From Desulfosporosinus sp. I2 (GTDB lineage: Bacteria; Bacillota; Desulfitobacteriia; Desulfitobacteriales; Desulfitobacteriaceae): 64,000 nucleotides of DNA. The stretch is taken from assembly GCF_000960765.1 (NCBI RefSeq), contig NZ_JYNH01000004.1, positions 1 through 64,000 on the forward strand, written 5' to 3'. Below are positions 1 through 8,360 of the stretch, one piece after another. The position numbers and the translations under genes are program-made. Below the pieces are notes generated by a model. That model saw only the letters and a list, made by a program, of their open reading frames with translations, ran no database searches and was not told where the DNA came from. Positions within the stretch are counted from its first letter, which is position 1. Each line of letters begins with the position of its first letter.

Positions 1-13
1 AAATGATGTTAAG

Positions 14-52
14 ATGATATCAAATACCGATATTGATATATGATATCAAATA
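14..52. promoter_or_regulatory. Repeated ATGATATCAAATA boxes, candidate PadR operator
   Basis: The 13-base box ATGATATCAAATA occurs at 14-26 and again at 40-52. The second box with the preceding TATTGATAT (31-39) makes an imperfect inverted repeat. It lies just before the ribosome binding site of the PadR gene at 72. PadR regulators commonly bind inverted repeats over their own promoter, so autoregulation is inferred. Sequence left of the window could hold the rest of the promoter. Confidence 0.45.
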
Positions 53-71
53 ATGATTATAGGTGATGTAA

Positions 72-383
72 GTGGAAGAGCAAATCTATCGAAAACTATT
101 CTTAGGGTTTATTCAGATTCACATCCTCCATCATGCCCAAAAAGAGGCTATTTTCGGTTCTTGGATGTTAGAGGAACTTCAAGAGCACAGATATCATTTA
201 AGCGCAGGGACTCTGTATCCCCTTCTACACACCATGGAATCTGCTGGTTTGCTGGAAAAAGAAGATAAGAATGTAGAGGGGAAAATCCGAAAGTACTACA
301 AAACAACTGAGAGAGGTAGCAAAGTATTACTGGAAGCAAAAAAGAAAGCCTATGAACTTTTTAAAGAGATAAAAGACGAGTGA
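72..383 (+). CDS. PadR family transcriptional regulator
   Basis: Small winged-helix regulator of 103 aa, the usual size for the short PadR class that is only a DNA-binding domain plus a dimerisation helix. The PadR hallmark TLYPLLHTMESAGLL lies at about residues 47-61 (recognition helix and turn), followed by the wing with KYYKTTERG (about 75-82) and a charged C-terminal helix. The GTG start at 72 follows an AGGTGAT ribosome binding site at 61-67. It lies 27 bases before an ABC ATPase gene and is probably in the same operon, so it likely controls that transporter and itself. The ligand is unknown. The family call is firm, the target is inferred. Confidence 0.85.
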   Translation: MEEQIYRKLFLGFIQIHILHHAQKEAIFGSWMLEELQEHRYHLSAGTLYPLLHTMESAGLLEKEDKNVEGKIRKYYKTTERGSKVLLEAKKKAYELFKEIKDE

Positions 384-410
384 AATATAGTAAGGAAGTG
401 GTTGGCGCAT

Positions 411-1046
411 ATGTTTACACTGCGTGGTTTGAAATATAAAGAAATTTTAGATATCGTCGAACTGGACATTCATGAGCATAGAATCACCTGCATCGTGGGG
501 GAAAGCGGAAGTGGTAAAACCACGCTGTTAAGGCTTTTAAACCATTTAATCAGCTGTGATGAAGGGGAAATCTGGTTTCAGAATACACCCCTATCTAAGT
601 GGGATCCGGTTGAATTAAGACGGAAAGTCATGATGCTTTCGCAGATGCCGGCAATTTTTGAAGGAACGGTAAGAGATAACTTGTTGATTGGATTTAAGTT
701 TTGCGAAAAGCCGCCAGTAGAGGATGGTCAACTGCTGGATGTTTTGAAAATTGTTCGATTGCCTAAAGATCTTTCACAAGATTCCAATTCCTTATCCGGA
801 GGGGAGAAACAACGTTTAGCCATGGCAAGAGTACTGTTACTGGGACCGCAAGTTTTCCTTCTGGATGAACCCTCCTCCGCACTAGATGAAGAGACGACTC
901 AATTTGTGATGGAACAACTGGTCCACCATGTCAAGCGCTTAAACAAAACTATGATTATGGTCACCCACTCCAGAGCTGTAGTTCAAGCCTTTGCCGAGCA
1001 TGTCGTTGAAATCAAGAAAGGCAAAATTGTAACAAGGGAGGGCTAG
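411..1046 (+). CDS. ABC transporter ATP-binding protein, FetA/YbbL-like
   Basis: Cytoplasmic ATPase subunit that powers the membrane protein encoded two bases downstream. All ABC motifs are present: Walker A GESGSGKTT (residues 30-38), Q-loop near SQMP, signature LSGGEKQRLAMARVL, Walker B VFLLDEPSSALD and the switch histidine in VTHS. At 211 aa it is the short single-domain form. The ATG at 411 is preferred; an in-frame TTG at 402 is only three bases from AAGGAAG and is less likely. Paired with a UPF0014 permease this resembles E. coli FetAB (YbbL-YbbM), linked to iron homeostasis. The true substrate is not shown by the sequence, and PadR control is inferred from position. Confidence 0.85.
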   Translation: MFTLRGLKYKEILDIVELDIHEHRITCIVGESGSGKTTLLRLLNHLISCDEGEIWFQNTPLSKWDPVELRRKVMMLSQMPAIFEGTVRDNLLIGFKFCEKPPVEDGQLLDVLKIVRLPKDLSQDSNSLSGGEKQRLAMARVLLLGPQVFLLDEPSSALDEETTQFVMEQLVHHVKRLNKTMIMVTHSRAVVQAFAEHVVEIKKGKIVTREG

Positions 1047-1048
1047 CC

Positions 1049-1828
1049 ATGCAAGGAAGCATCGACTTGTCGATTTGGCAATTGACAGCGGCATATATTT
1101 TTATTCTTTTGCTCATCCTCATTGTTAGACTCAAAGGGATTCCGAGAGAAAAAGAAATTCTAATTTCTTCTCTGCGGATGACGATTCAACTGGTACTTGT
1201 CGGTTATATACTTGCTTATGTTTTCGAACATAGCCATCCCTTTTATGCCCTCGTTATTACCGCCATTATGCTCATCTTCTCCATCTATAACATCTTTAAC
1301 CGGACCAAATCGCCGTTGTCACCTGAGATAAAAAAGATTATCGCCCTTTCCATGACTTTGGGCATCCTCGTCAGTCTGATCTATTTCGTTCTTGTAGTAT
1401 TGCAGGTGTCCCCTTGGTACGAGCCGAGATATGTCATTCCGATCGCAGGCATGATTATTGGCAATTCGATGACGGGCATCTCCCTTGGCGTTAAAACGCT
1501 TGTAGAAGGAATGACGACCCATAAACAACTTGTAGAAGCGGCTTTGATTCTTGGTGCGACACCAAAAATGGCCTCTAAGCAGATTGTGAATAATGCGTTT
1601 GATGCCGCAATGCTGCCAACGATTAATTCCATGGTTGGGATGGGCATCGTCTTTTTACCGGGCATGATGACCGGTCAAATTCTTGGCGGGGCTTCGCCCG
1701 TTGTGGCAATTGAGTATCAAATCGCAGTGATGCTGGGTATTGTTGGCAGTGTTTCATTGACGGTACTCCTTTTCGTACAGTTAGGCTACAAAACGTTTTT
1801 CAACTCCCGCTGCCAGATAAAGTCTTAA
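1049..1828 (+). CDS. FetB/YbbM (UPF0014) family ABC permease
   Basis: Integral membrane protein of 259 aa with about seven hydrophobic segments; the first (about 10-26) is followed by the basic loop RLKGIPREKE. The family core is clear: IAGMIIGNSMTGISLG and the cytoplasmic stretch EAALILGATPKMASKQIV (coupling helix), then TINSMVGMGIVFLPGMMTG. These are hallmarks of UPF0014/FetB proteins. The gene starts two bases after the ATPase stop codon with AGGGAGGG just upstream, so the two are translationally linked and form one exporter. FetB exports iron in E. coli; whether this one moves iron, another metal or something else is open. The gene ends before a gap of about 70 bases and the sigma-54 activator. 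Confidence 0.85.
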   Translation: MQGSIDLSIWQLTAAYIFILLLILIVRLKGIPREKEILISSLRMTIQLVLVGYILAYVFEHSHPFYALVITAIMLIFSIYNIFNRTKSPLSPEIKKIIALSMTLGILVSLIYFVLVVLQVSPWYEPRYVIPIAGMIIGNSMTGISLGVKTLVEGMTTHKQLVEAALILGATPKMASKQIVNNAFDAAMLPTINSMVGMGIVFLPGMMTGQILGGASPVVAIEYQIAVMLGIVGSVSLTVLLFVQLGYKTFFNSRCQIKS

Positions 1829-1899
1829 TAAAGAATGAATTTGATTTACAATAGTATAGGACGGCCAAACGAATATCCGTAAACAGGAGGGAAATTGGA

Positions 1900-3633
1900 A
1901 TGGAGTCTCACCAAATCATAAAACTAAATCGAATTTTTCAAGCAATTAATGCTGGCATCATTGTGATTGATGATCAGGATATAGTCTGTTATTGTAACAT
2001 AACTGCGGCAAATTTTATGGGATTAGACGTAGAAGGTATTCTTGGTAAGAAAATAATTGATCTGATTCCAAATTCTAAACTTAACAGCGTGATTCAGGAT
2101 GGAAAATCCAATTCTGAACAACTGTTCATCGGAGAGCGGATGTTTATTACGAACCGTTCTCCGATAAATCAAGCCGGAGAAACAATCGGTGCGGTGGCAG
2201 TTTTTCAGGATGGCAGTGAATTACAAAGTGTCTTATCTCGTTTAGATAATACGCAAACTAGCCTGACGAGCTTGGAAAGTATTTTTGAACAGGCCTATGA
2301 CGGCGTTATGGTGGTCGACTCGAACGGCTTTATTACCCGGATTACGAAGAGCTACTGTCGGTTCCTTAATATTGAGCAAGAGGACGCGATAGGGCAATAC
2401 TGTACTGATGTTCTCCCGAATAGTCGCATGCACATTGTTGCCCAGACTGGAGAAGCAGAAATCGGAGAGGTCATGGTCATTAATGGTAAAGAAGCCATGG
2501 TGATGCGCCTTCCTTTGAGAGAAGAAGGGAAAATTATTGGTGCAGTGGGGAAGGTTATGTTTCGCGATGTCCGGGAACTTCGAACATTAGCGGAAAAGTT
2601 GGATTTATTGGAGAACAAGCTTAAATTTTATGAGAAAGAATTAAAACACTATCAGAAATACCGCTACACATTTAGTAATATTATTGGTCAAAGCCCAGCC
2701 ATTCTTCGGACGAAAGGTCTGGCAGAAAGGGCGGCTCACGGGAAGGCGACCGTCCTTTTGCGTGGGGAGAGTGGAACAGGTAAAGAGCTCTTTGCGCATG
2801 CCATTCACGCCGCGAGTACGCGCCATGACCAACCATTTGTGCGAGTGAATTGTGGAGCAATTCCGGCGGAACTTTTGGAGGCAGAACTTTTCGGATATGA
2901 GGAAGGGGCCTTTACCGGGGCTAAGAAGGGGGGCAAACCCGGAAAATTCGAATTGGCTAACCGAGGGACTATCTTTTTAGATGAGATCGGCGACCTTCCG
3001 CTTGCTATGCAAGCCAAAGTGTTACGGATCTTACAGGAGAAAGAAGTCGAACGAGTTGGCAGCAATCGCTTGCAGCAGCTGGACATAAGGGTTATTGCTG
3101 CCACGCATCGAGACTTGGAAAAAATGATTGGGGAAGGGGAGTTTCGCCGGGATCTTTATTATCGACTCAATGTCTTTACAGTGACGATTCCGCCTTTACG
3201 AGAGCGAGAGGGGGATGTCATGCTTTTAAGCGAACACCTCTTGGCGAAATTCCAACACGAACTGGGACTATCCTTAAGAAAGCTCGATCGTTGGGTTGTT
3301 GAACTATTTCAGCTTTACGCCTGGCCCGGGAACGTTCGTGAACTTCAAAATGCGCTTGAAAGAGCGATCAATGTGGCGGAAGGGGGTATGATTCAGCTTA
3401 AGGATCTTCCCTTATATCTTCAAGACTTAGAGGGACGTCGTGGAAACACAGCCCTGCAACCGTTAGCTCTAGAACTAGCAGAGGCAGAGCGTAAGGCCAT
3501 AATAAAGGCCATGAAGACAACGGGTGGAAATAAAACGAATGCCGCGGAGATCTTAGGAATTCATCGAACCAACCTCTACCGGAAAATGGAGAAATACGGC
3601 TTAGCTGGAACGGATAGTGAAGGATTAGTGTAG
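1900..3633 (+). CDS. Sigma-54-dependent transcriptional activator with PAS domains
   Basis: Enhancer-binding protein of 577 aa that remodels sigma-54 RNA polymerase. Two PAS-like sensor domains occupy about 7-110 and 125-230, followed by a short coiled coil (about 230-252). The AAA+ domain has Walker A GESGTGKE (about 290), the sigma-54 loop GAFTGA (about 337-342), Walker B IFLDEIGD and the arginine-finger region. The C-terminus has a Fis-type helix-turn-helix (NKTNAAEILGIHRTNLYRK). The start at 1900 follows AGGAGGG. Two sigma-54 promoters lie downstream, before both CoA-transferase genes, so this protein is the obvious candidate activator of the ketone-body blocks. The signal sensed by the PAS domains is unknown. 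Confidence 0.9.
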   Translation: MESHQIIKLNRIFQAINAGIIVIDDQDIVCYCNITAANFMGLDVEGILGKKIIDLIPNSKLNSVIQDGKSNSEQLFIGERMFITNRSPINQAGETIGAVAVFQDGSELQSVLSRLDNTQTSLTSLESIFEQAYDGVMVVDSNGFITRITKSYCRFLNIEQEDAIGQYCTDVLPNSRMHIVAQTGEAEIGEVMVINGKEAMVMRLPLREEGKIIGAVGKVMFRDVRELRTLAEKLDLLENKLKFYEKELKHYQKYRYTFSNIIGQSPAILRTKGLAERAAHGKATVLLRGESGTGKELFAHAIHAASTRHDQPFVRVNCGAIPAELLEAELFGYEEGAFTGAKKGGKPGKFELANRGTIFLDEIGDLPLAMQAKVLRILQEKEVERVGSNRLQQLDIRVIAATHRDLEKMIGEGEFRRDLYYRLNVFTVTIPPLREREGDVMLLSEHLLAKFQHELGLSLRKLDRWVVELFQLYAWPGNVRELQNALERAINVAEGGMIQLKDLPLYLQDLEGRRGNTALQPLALELAEAERKAIIKAMKTTGGNKTNAAEILGIHRTNLYRKMEKYGLAGTDSEGLV

Positions 3634-3672
3634 CGATTTTGCGACGGGTTGCAAAATCGCTACACTAATCCT
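3621..3672. repeat. Perfect 22-bp inverted repeat over the activator stop codon
   Basis: Arms 3621-3642 and 3651-3672 are perfect reverse complements around an 8-base loop. The left arm contains the last codons and stop of the sigma-54 activator. No T-run follows, so a simple intrinsic terminator is unlikely. It contains TGTAGC and GCTACA half-sites shared with the palindromes at 3701 and 8121. It sits about 140-190 bases before a sigma-54 promoter, which suits an upstream activator site (inference). Confidence 0.8.
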
Positions 3673-3700
3673 AAAATCAGGAATAGAGAGAGCTTTCACG

Positions 3701-3752
3701 TTTAAGAGTCGCATAAATGTAGCTTTTTAGCTACATTTATGCGACTCTTAAA
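3701..3752. repeat. Perfect 24-bp inverted repeat, candidate activator site
   Basis: Arms 3701-3724 and 3729-3752 match perfectly around a TTTT loop. The centre reads ATGTAGC TTTTT AGCTACAT, sharing TGTAGC/GCTACA with the palindromes at 3621-3672 and 8121-8168. No T-run follows the right arm. It lies 60-110 bases upstream of the -24/-12 promoter at 3812, typical for an enhancer site of a sigma-54 activator. Confidence 0.75.
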
Positions 3753-3772
3753 GCACAGCCTTTGTATAATGA

Positions 3773-3802
3773 AACCCCTGAAGGATAAGGCCTTCAGGGG
3801 TT
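3773..3802 (+). terminator. Intrinsic terminator after the sigma-54 activator
   Basis: Stem AACCCCTGAAGG (3773-3784) pairs with CCTTCAGGGGTT (3791-3802) around ATAAGG and runs into TTTT. It ends activator transcription just before the sigma-54 promoter at 3812. Confidence 0.8.
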
Positions 3803-3811
3803 TTATAAATC

Positions 3812-3827
3812 TTGGCATAAATCTTGC
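3812..3827 (+). promoter_or_regulatory. Sigma-54 (-24/-12) promoter for first CoA-transferase block
   Basis: TTGGCATAAATCTTGC has the invariant GG and GC separated by exactly 10 bases and the consensus flanks TTGGCA and TTGC. It lies 121 bases before the start of the CoA-transferase gene and downstream of two palindromes that could bind the activator encoded at 1900. Confidence 0.85.
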
Positions 3828-3932
3828 TTAGTAATAAATTATTCGTAAATTTAGATTTTTCTGTTAATAAGAAATGAAGGCAGTGCTTGAGATTCAACAA
3901 TTCCTGGAGAGGGTAAGACAGGAGGGTGAGAA

Positions 3933-5504
3933 ATGAAGAAAGCAGTCTTGACAGCAGAGGAAGCGATTGCCTTGATTAAAGACGGAAGTATGGTCGCCGT
4001 CGATGGATTTGTAAGCATTGGACACCCAGAAGAATTGACGACCGCTTTGGAAAAAAGATTTGTCGAGACGGGTACACCCCGAAATTTATCCCTGGTGTAT
4101 GCAGCTGGACAGGGAGATGGCAAGGATCGTGGCATGAACCATTTGGCGCATGAGGGTCTGATCAAACGCGTCGTGGGTGGGCACTGGAACCTAGCGCCTA
4201 AGTTAGGGAAGATGGCGGTTGAAAATAAAATTGAAGCCTATAATTTTCCTCAGGGGGTGATTACCCATCTCTTCCGAGATATTGCAGCCGGTAACCCGGG
4301 GTCGTTAACCCATATTGGCTTGGAGACCTTTGTCGATCCCCGTAATGGCGGAGGAAAACTGAATCAAGTCACCCAGGAAGATTTGGTGGAGCTTACCAGT
4401 TTTAGGGGTAAGGAGTATCTCCTCTATCATTCCTTCCCGATCGACGTAGCCTTGATACGAGGAACGTCGGCTGATGAATTCGGCAATATCTCGTTTGAAC
4501 GAGAAGCACTCACCCTAGAAGGCCTCTCGATTGCCCAAGCGGTAAAAAACAGTGGCGGTATCGTGATTGTACAGGTGGAACGTGTTGTTCAAGCGGGAAG
4601 TATCAAGGCCAGAGATGTCCAGATTCCTGGTATTTTAGTGGATGCCGTGGTGATCGCCAGCCGACCTGAGTTCCACATGCAGTCGTTTGGCGAGCAATAT
4701 AATCCCTCCTACAGCGGAGAAATACGCTTTCCCTTAACCGAACTCAAAGCAATTCCCCTTGATGAGCGTAAGATTATTGCCCGAAGAGCTTTTATGGAAG
4801 TAACCCCGGAAGCCATCGTGAATTTAGGAATTGGAGTGCCTGAAGGGGTCGCGTCAGTGGCTGCGGAAGAAGGGGTCTTAGACCAATTCGTCCTAACCGT
4901 GGAATCTGGTCCGATAGGAGGAGTCCCTGCTGGAGGGGCAAGTTTTGGAGCCAGTTTTAATCCGGACTGTATTGTGGATCAACCGTATCAGTTTGATTTT
5001 TACGATGGCGGAGGTTTGGACATCACAGTTCTGGGGATGGCTCAGTTGGACAGACAAGGTAATGTCAACGTCAGTCGGTTTGGGACGCGCATTGCTGGGG
5101 CAGGTGGGTTTATCAACATCTCTCAAACTGCTAAAAACGTTATTTTTTGTGGATCCTTCACAGCCAACGGAGCAGAGGTCGAGGTTAAGGAGGGCAAACT
5201 CGTCATCCTACACGAGGGGAAAATCTCTAAGCTAATTCAAGATGTTGAGCATATCACATTCAGTGGGAATTATGCGCGAAAGAAAGGGCAGAGGGTGCTA
5301 TATGTTACGGAAAGGGCCGTTTTTTCCTTAGGAGAACATGGTCTAGTGCTTGATGAAATTGCCCCGGGTATTGATCTTCAAAGAAACATCTTAGATCTGA
5401 TGGATTTTACGCCCATTATCTCGGAATCATTAAAAACAATGGATTCCAAACTGTTTTATCCAGAACTCATGAAACTGGCGAAGAACTTAGTGAAAGAAGT
5501 GTAA
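3933..5504 (+). CDS. Acetoacetate/3-oxoacid-type CoA-transferase, copy 1
   Basis: Class I CoA-transferase of 523 aa in the fused-subunit layout (alpha and beta halves in one chain), as in YdiF and propionate CoA-transferases. The alpha half carries [14 protein letters not shown] and [12 protein letters not shown]. The beta half carries [10 protein letters not shown] and [14 protein letters not shown], where Glu324 is the expected nucleophile forming the glutamyl-CoA intermediate. With a 3-hydroxyacid dehydrogenase next door and a thiolase in the sister block, acetoacetate activation is the likely role. The start at 3933 follows GGAGGG. About 1.1 kb of this gene is nearly identical to the second copy at 8361, while both ends differ strongly. 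Exact acyl specificity is inferred. Confidence 0.85.
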   Translation: MKKAVLTAEEAIALIKDGSMVAVDGFVSIGHPEELTTALEKRFVETGTPRNLSLVYAAGQGDGKDRGMNHLAHEGLIKRVVGGHWNLAPKLGKMAVENKIEAYNFPQGVITHLFRDIAAGNPGSLTHIGLETFVDPRNGGGKLNQVTQEDLVELTSFRGKEYLLYHSFPIDVALIRGTSADEFGNISFEREALTLEGLSIAQAVKNSGGIVIVQVERVVQAGSIKARDVQIPGILVDAVVIASRPEFHMQSFGEQYNPSYSGEIRFPLTELKAIPLDERKIIARRAFMEVTPEAIVNLGIGVPEGVASVAAEEGVLDQFVLTVESGPIGGVPAGGASFGASFNPDCIVDQPYQFDFYDGGGLDITVLGMAQLDRQGNVNVSRFGTRIAGAGGFINISQTAKNVIFCGSFTANGAEVEVKEGKLVILHEGKISKLIQDVEHITFSGNYARKKGQRVLYVTERAVFSLGEHGLVLDEIAPGIDLQRNILDLMDFTPIISESLKTMDSKLFYPELMKLAKNLVKEV

Positions 5505-5508
5505 CAAG

Positions 5509-6255
5509 ATGAAGATAAACGATAGAGTTGCTTTAATTACAGGAAGCGGTCAAGGGATCGGTAAGGCCATTGCTCTCAAGTTTGCCCGTGAAGGCGCTAA
5601 GATCGCGGTCAATGATATTAAGTTTAATGAGGCAAAGGCACTAGAAACCGTCGAGGAACTCCGAAAACTAGGGGTGGAAGCTGAGCTTTTCCTCGCGGAT
5701 GTCAGTCAAGAAGACAACGTGAGCAACATGGTGGAAAAAATTATTGCCCGGTTCAGGCGGGTGGATATTCTCGTCAATAACGCTGGGATCAATCGGGATG
5801 GACTGCTTCATAAAGGAAATCTAGCCAACTGGGAGGCGGTTATGGCGGTCAATCTAACCGGACCGTTTATCTGTACGAAAGCAGTGCTTCCGTCCATGCG
5901 CGCGCAGGAATATGGACGAATTGTCAATCTTTCGTCGCTGACAGCCCGCATAGGAATCTTTGGAACGGGCTACTATGCTACTTCAAAAGCTGGGTTGATT
6001 GGCTTAACAAAAGTCACGGCTGTTGAAAATGCGACTAAAGGAATTACCTGTAATGCCTTGGCGCCAGGCTATATCAATACGGACATGATGAATAAATACC
6101 CTGACGATCAATTAAAAGCACTAATCTCAAAGATCCCGGTGGGACGTTTTGCTGAACCGGAAGAAGTAGCGGACGCAGCCCTTTTCCTTGCTTCAGACTC
6201 CTCCTCCTATATCACGGGGGCGGTGCTCGATATTAATGGCGGAGTTTATATTTGA
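5509..6255 (+). CDS. SDR oxidoreductase, 3-hydroxybutyrate dehydrogenase/FabG-like, copy 1
   Basis: Classical short-chain dehydrogenase of 248 aa. The dinucleotide-binding motif [13 protein letters not shown] is at about 11-23, the structural NNAG at about 88-91, the catalytic serine in [10 protein letters not shown] and the YxxxK motif in [21 protein letters not shown] follows. The fold is shared by FabG 3-oxoacyl-ACP reductase, acetoacetyl-CoA reductase and 3-hydroxybutyrate dehydrogenase. The gene begins four bases after the CoA-transferase stop and precedes a GntP permease. This argues for oxidation of imported 3-hydroxybutyrate to acetoacetate or of a 3-hydroxyacyl-CoA, rather than fatty-acid synthesis. 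The copy at 9938 is closely related. Confidence 0.8.
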   Translation: MKINDRVALITGSGQGIGKAIALKFAREGAKIAVNDIKFNEAKALETVEELRKLGVEAELFLADVSQEDNVSNMVEKIIARFRRVDILVNNAGINRDGLLHKGNLANWEAVMAVNLTGPFICTKAVLPSMRAQEYGRIVNLSSLTARIGIFGTGYYATSKAGLIGLTKVTAVENATKGITCNALAPGYINTDMMNKYPDDQLKALISKIPVGRFAEPEEVADAALFLASDSSSYITGAVLDINGGVYI

Positions 6256-6415
6256 AATATTTGATAGGGTAAAGGACGGGAGTACGTGGTCTTTAATGGA
6301 GCCTTAGCGCTTCATTGAAGGATAGAGTAAAAAGGAAATTATTTTAGATCCATAGACGTGACAAGGATTTTGACCACTTTTAAATTAAGAAGGGGGGTGA
6401 TTAAAGAAAAGCTGG

Positions 6416-6431
6416 TTTTGCAATTGCAAAA
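6416..6431. other. 16-bp perfect palindrome upstream of permease
   Basis: TTTTGCAATTGCAAAA is fully symmetrical and lies 40 bases before the TTG start of the permease, inside the 215-base gap after the SDR gene. It could be an operator or part of a processing hairpin. No counterpart was found before the second permease. Confidence 0.4.
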
Positions 6432-6470
6432 TGTTAGTCGCGAACATAATTAAATTGGAGGTGTATTTTA

Positions 6471-7868
6471 TTGGCGGTTCTTGGAATTATCTTGAGTTTG
6501 ATTTTGCTGATGTACATGGCTTACCGTGGTTTTTCCGTTATCTTTTTTGCGCCAGTCTTTGCGTTGTTGGCAGCCGTACTCTCGGGCATGGCTCTAATGC
6601 CAACCTATACAGAAGTATTTCTCCCTAATCTGGCGAATTATGTTAAGGTCTATTTCCCATTCTTCCTACTCGGTGCCGTTTTCGGGAAAGTCATGGAAGA
6701 ATCCGGGGCAGCTGAGTCGATCGCTAAAGCAATTGTAAATAAACTTGGACCAAAACAGGCAATTTTGTCAGTGGTCTTATCAGCAGCCATTCTTACTTAT
6801 GGAGGGGTTAGCCTTTTTGTAGTTGCTTTTGCTGTTTATCCCTTCGGAGCTTCCTTATTTAGAGAAGCAAATATTCCAAAGCGACTTTTACCAGGAACGA
6901 TCGCTCTAGGTGCTTTTACGTTCACTATGACATCCATCCCTGGTACCCCACAGATCCAAAACGCGATTCCCATGAAGTTTTTCAACACGGATTTGTATGC
7001 TGCACCAGTGTTTGGTACGCTAGCTGCCCTGATGATCTTTGGAGCAGGTCTGTACTGGTTGGAATATCGCAAACGGCAAGCTATTGCTGCAGGAGAAGGC
7101 TATGGTCAGCATACTCTTCAGGAGCCTGATCAAGTTCCTGACAAACACCTCCCTAATCCCTATCTGGCTTTATTGCCCTTGCTATCCGTCTTAGTGGTCA
7201 CGCTATTTTTGCAAAAGTTTATTTTTCCAGCTTGGAATATCACAGATTGGGTTACTCAAGCACCTTATAATATTGCGAAAGCTGGAGTTGTCGGAACCAT
7301 GAATAACTGGGCCTTGATCATTGCTCTCGTAGTAGGAATAACGATTGCAGTCCTAATCAATCCTAAAACCATGAAAGGAAATCTCGCTAAAGCGATCAAC
7401 GCCGGAGCAATCGGCTCTTTGTTAGCTGTCATGAATACTGCCTCTGAAGTTGGTTATGGCAACGTTATCAAAACTCTACCTGGTTTTAAGACGATTGCTG
7501 ATTTCTTATTAGGCATTGGGCAAAACGGCAGTCCGCTACCTTCCGAAGCAGTTACGGTTAATGTCCTGGCTGGTATTACAGGCTCTGCCTCTGGTGGCAT
7601 GAGTATTGCGTTAGATACCTTTGGGAAACAATATTTAGAATGGGCGAATAGGGTCAATGTCAACCCCGAACTCCTGCACAGAGTTGCGAGCGTAGCCTCA
7701 GGCGGGATGGATACCATGCCTCATAATGGGGCAGTTATCACGCTGTTGGGAATCGTTGGCTTAACGCATAAAGACTCGTATAAAGACATTTTTGTCACGT
7801 CCCTGTTGATACCGGTTGTGTCTTGCTTTATCCTCATTTTCCTCCAAAGCATCATCGGTTTTATCTAA
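6471..7868 (+). CDS. GntP family permease, copy 1 (probable hydroxyacid transporter)
   Basis: Polytopic membrane protein of 465 aa with about 12 hydrophobic segments. Conserved GntP-family stretches include FPFFLLGAVFGKVMEESGAA, LTYGGVSLFVVAF, SIPGTPQIQNAIPM and MNTASEVGYGNVIK. GntP relatives carry gluconate, D-serine or, in PHB-linked gene clusters, 3-hydroxybutyrate. The neighbouring CoA-transferase and SDR favour 3-hydroxybutyrate or acetoacetate (inference). The TTG start at 6471 follows GGAGGTG at 6457-6463 and matches the ATG of the paralogue at 11949. A paralogue of very similar sequence ends the second block. Confidence 0.85.
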   Translation: MAVLGIILSLILLMYMAYRGFSVIFFAPVFALLAAVLSGMALMPTYTEVFLPNLANYVKVYFPFFLLGAVFGKVMEESGAAESIAKAIVNKLGPKQAILSVVLSAAILTYGGVSLFVVAFAVYPFGASLFREANIPKRLLPGTIALGAFTFTMTSIPGTPQIQNAIPMKFFNTDLYAAPVFGTLAALMIFGAGLYWLEYRKRQAIAAGEGYGQHTLQEPDQVPDKHLPNPYLALLPLLSVLVVTLFLQKFIFPAWNITDWVTQAPYNIAKAGVVGTMNNWALIIALVVGITIAVLINPKTMKGNLAKAINAGAIGSLLAVMNTASEVGYGNVIKTLPGFKTIADFLLGIGQNGSPLPSEAVTVNVLAGITGSASGGMSIALDTFGKQYLEWANRVNVNPELLHRVASVASGGMDTMPHNGAVITLLGIVGLTHKDSYKDIFVTSLLIPVVSCFILIFLQSIIGFI

Positions 7869-7917
7869 AATAGAGGGAGTCTTAAATTGAAGTTTAACAC
7901 GCGTTGAAAACACACCA

Positions 7918-7960
7918 CCAAGATCCGGAGTGTCATTAGACTTTGGGTCTTGGTCATATT
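7918..7960 (+). terminator. Probable intrinsic terminator after permease copy 1
   Basis: CCAAGATCC (7918-7926) pairs with GGGTCTTGG (7945-7953), one wobble, over an 18-base loop and is followed by a T-rich run. It would separate the first block from the second. Confidence 0.5.
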
Positions 7961-8120
7961 TTTTTTAAAAACATTGCAATCAGTTATTGTTGAGAAACGG
8001 CTCAACATTACAAGGCTTAGCTGAGAAATTATAAGACACTTTTGAGTGTAGCGCTATCGATACGTGTTGCAATAACGCAACAATTAAATAAAATACAGAG
8101 AAATACAGGACTTTTGTCGA

Positions 8121-8168
8121 AAGCAGCGAGTAACATGTAGCTAATTTGCTACATGTTACTCGCTGCTT
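8121..8168. repeat. Perfect 21-bp inverted repeat, candidate activator site
   Basis: Arms 8121-8141 and 8148-8168 are perfect reverse complements around TAATTT. The inner part ATGTAGC/GCTACAT matches the palindrome before the first block. It lies 60-110 bases upstream of the sigma-54 promoter at 8228, the same relative place as 3701-3752 to 3812. The rest of the 490-base gap (7869-8360) contains no gene. Confidence 0.75.
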
Positions 8169-8227
8169 AATTTTGAGGTATAGTGGAAAAACTCAGAGAA
8201 CTTAAGCTTTTTCTGTTTTTCTTGTGT

Positions 8228-8243
8228 TTGGCATGGATATTGC
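8228..8243 (+). promoter_or_regulatory. Sigma-54 (-24/-12) promoter for second CoA-transferase block
   Basis: TTGGCATGGATATTGC has GG and GC exactly 10 bases apart. It lies 118 bases before the second CoA-transferase start and downstream of the palindrome at 8121-8168. Confidence 0.85.
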
Positions 8244-8360
8244 TTATATCTACATTGTCCGCAAATTTCGACATCTCTACATGAGGCAGTAAAAGGTGAC
8301 TGGCTCGGCGAGGCCTCGAATGATGCCGGATACCTTAAAAGTTAGACAGGGGGGAAATAG

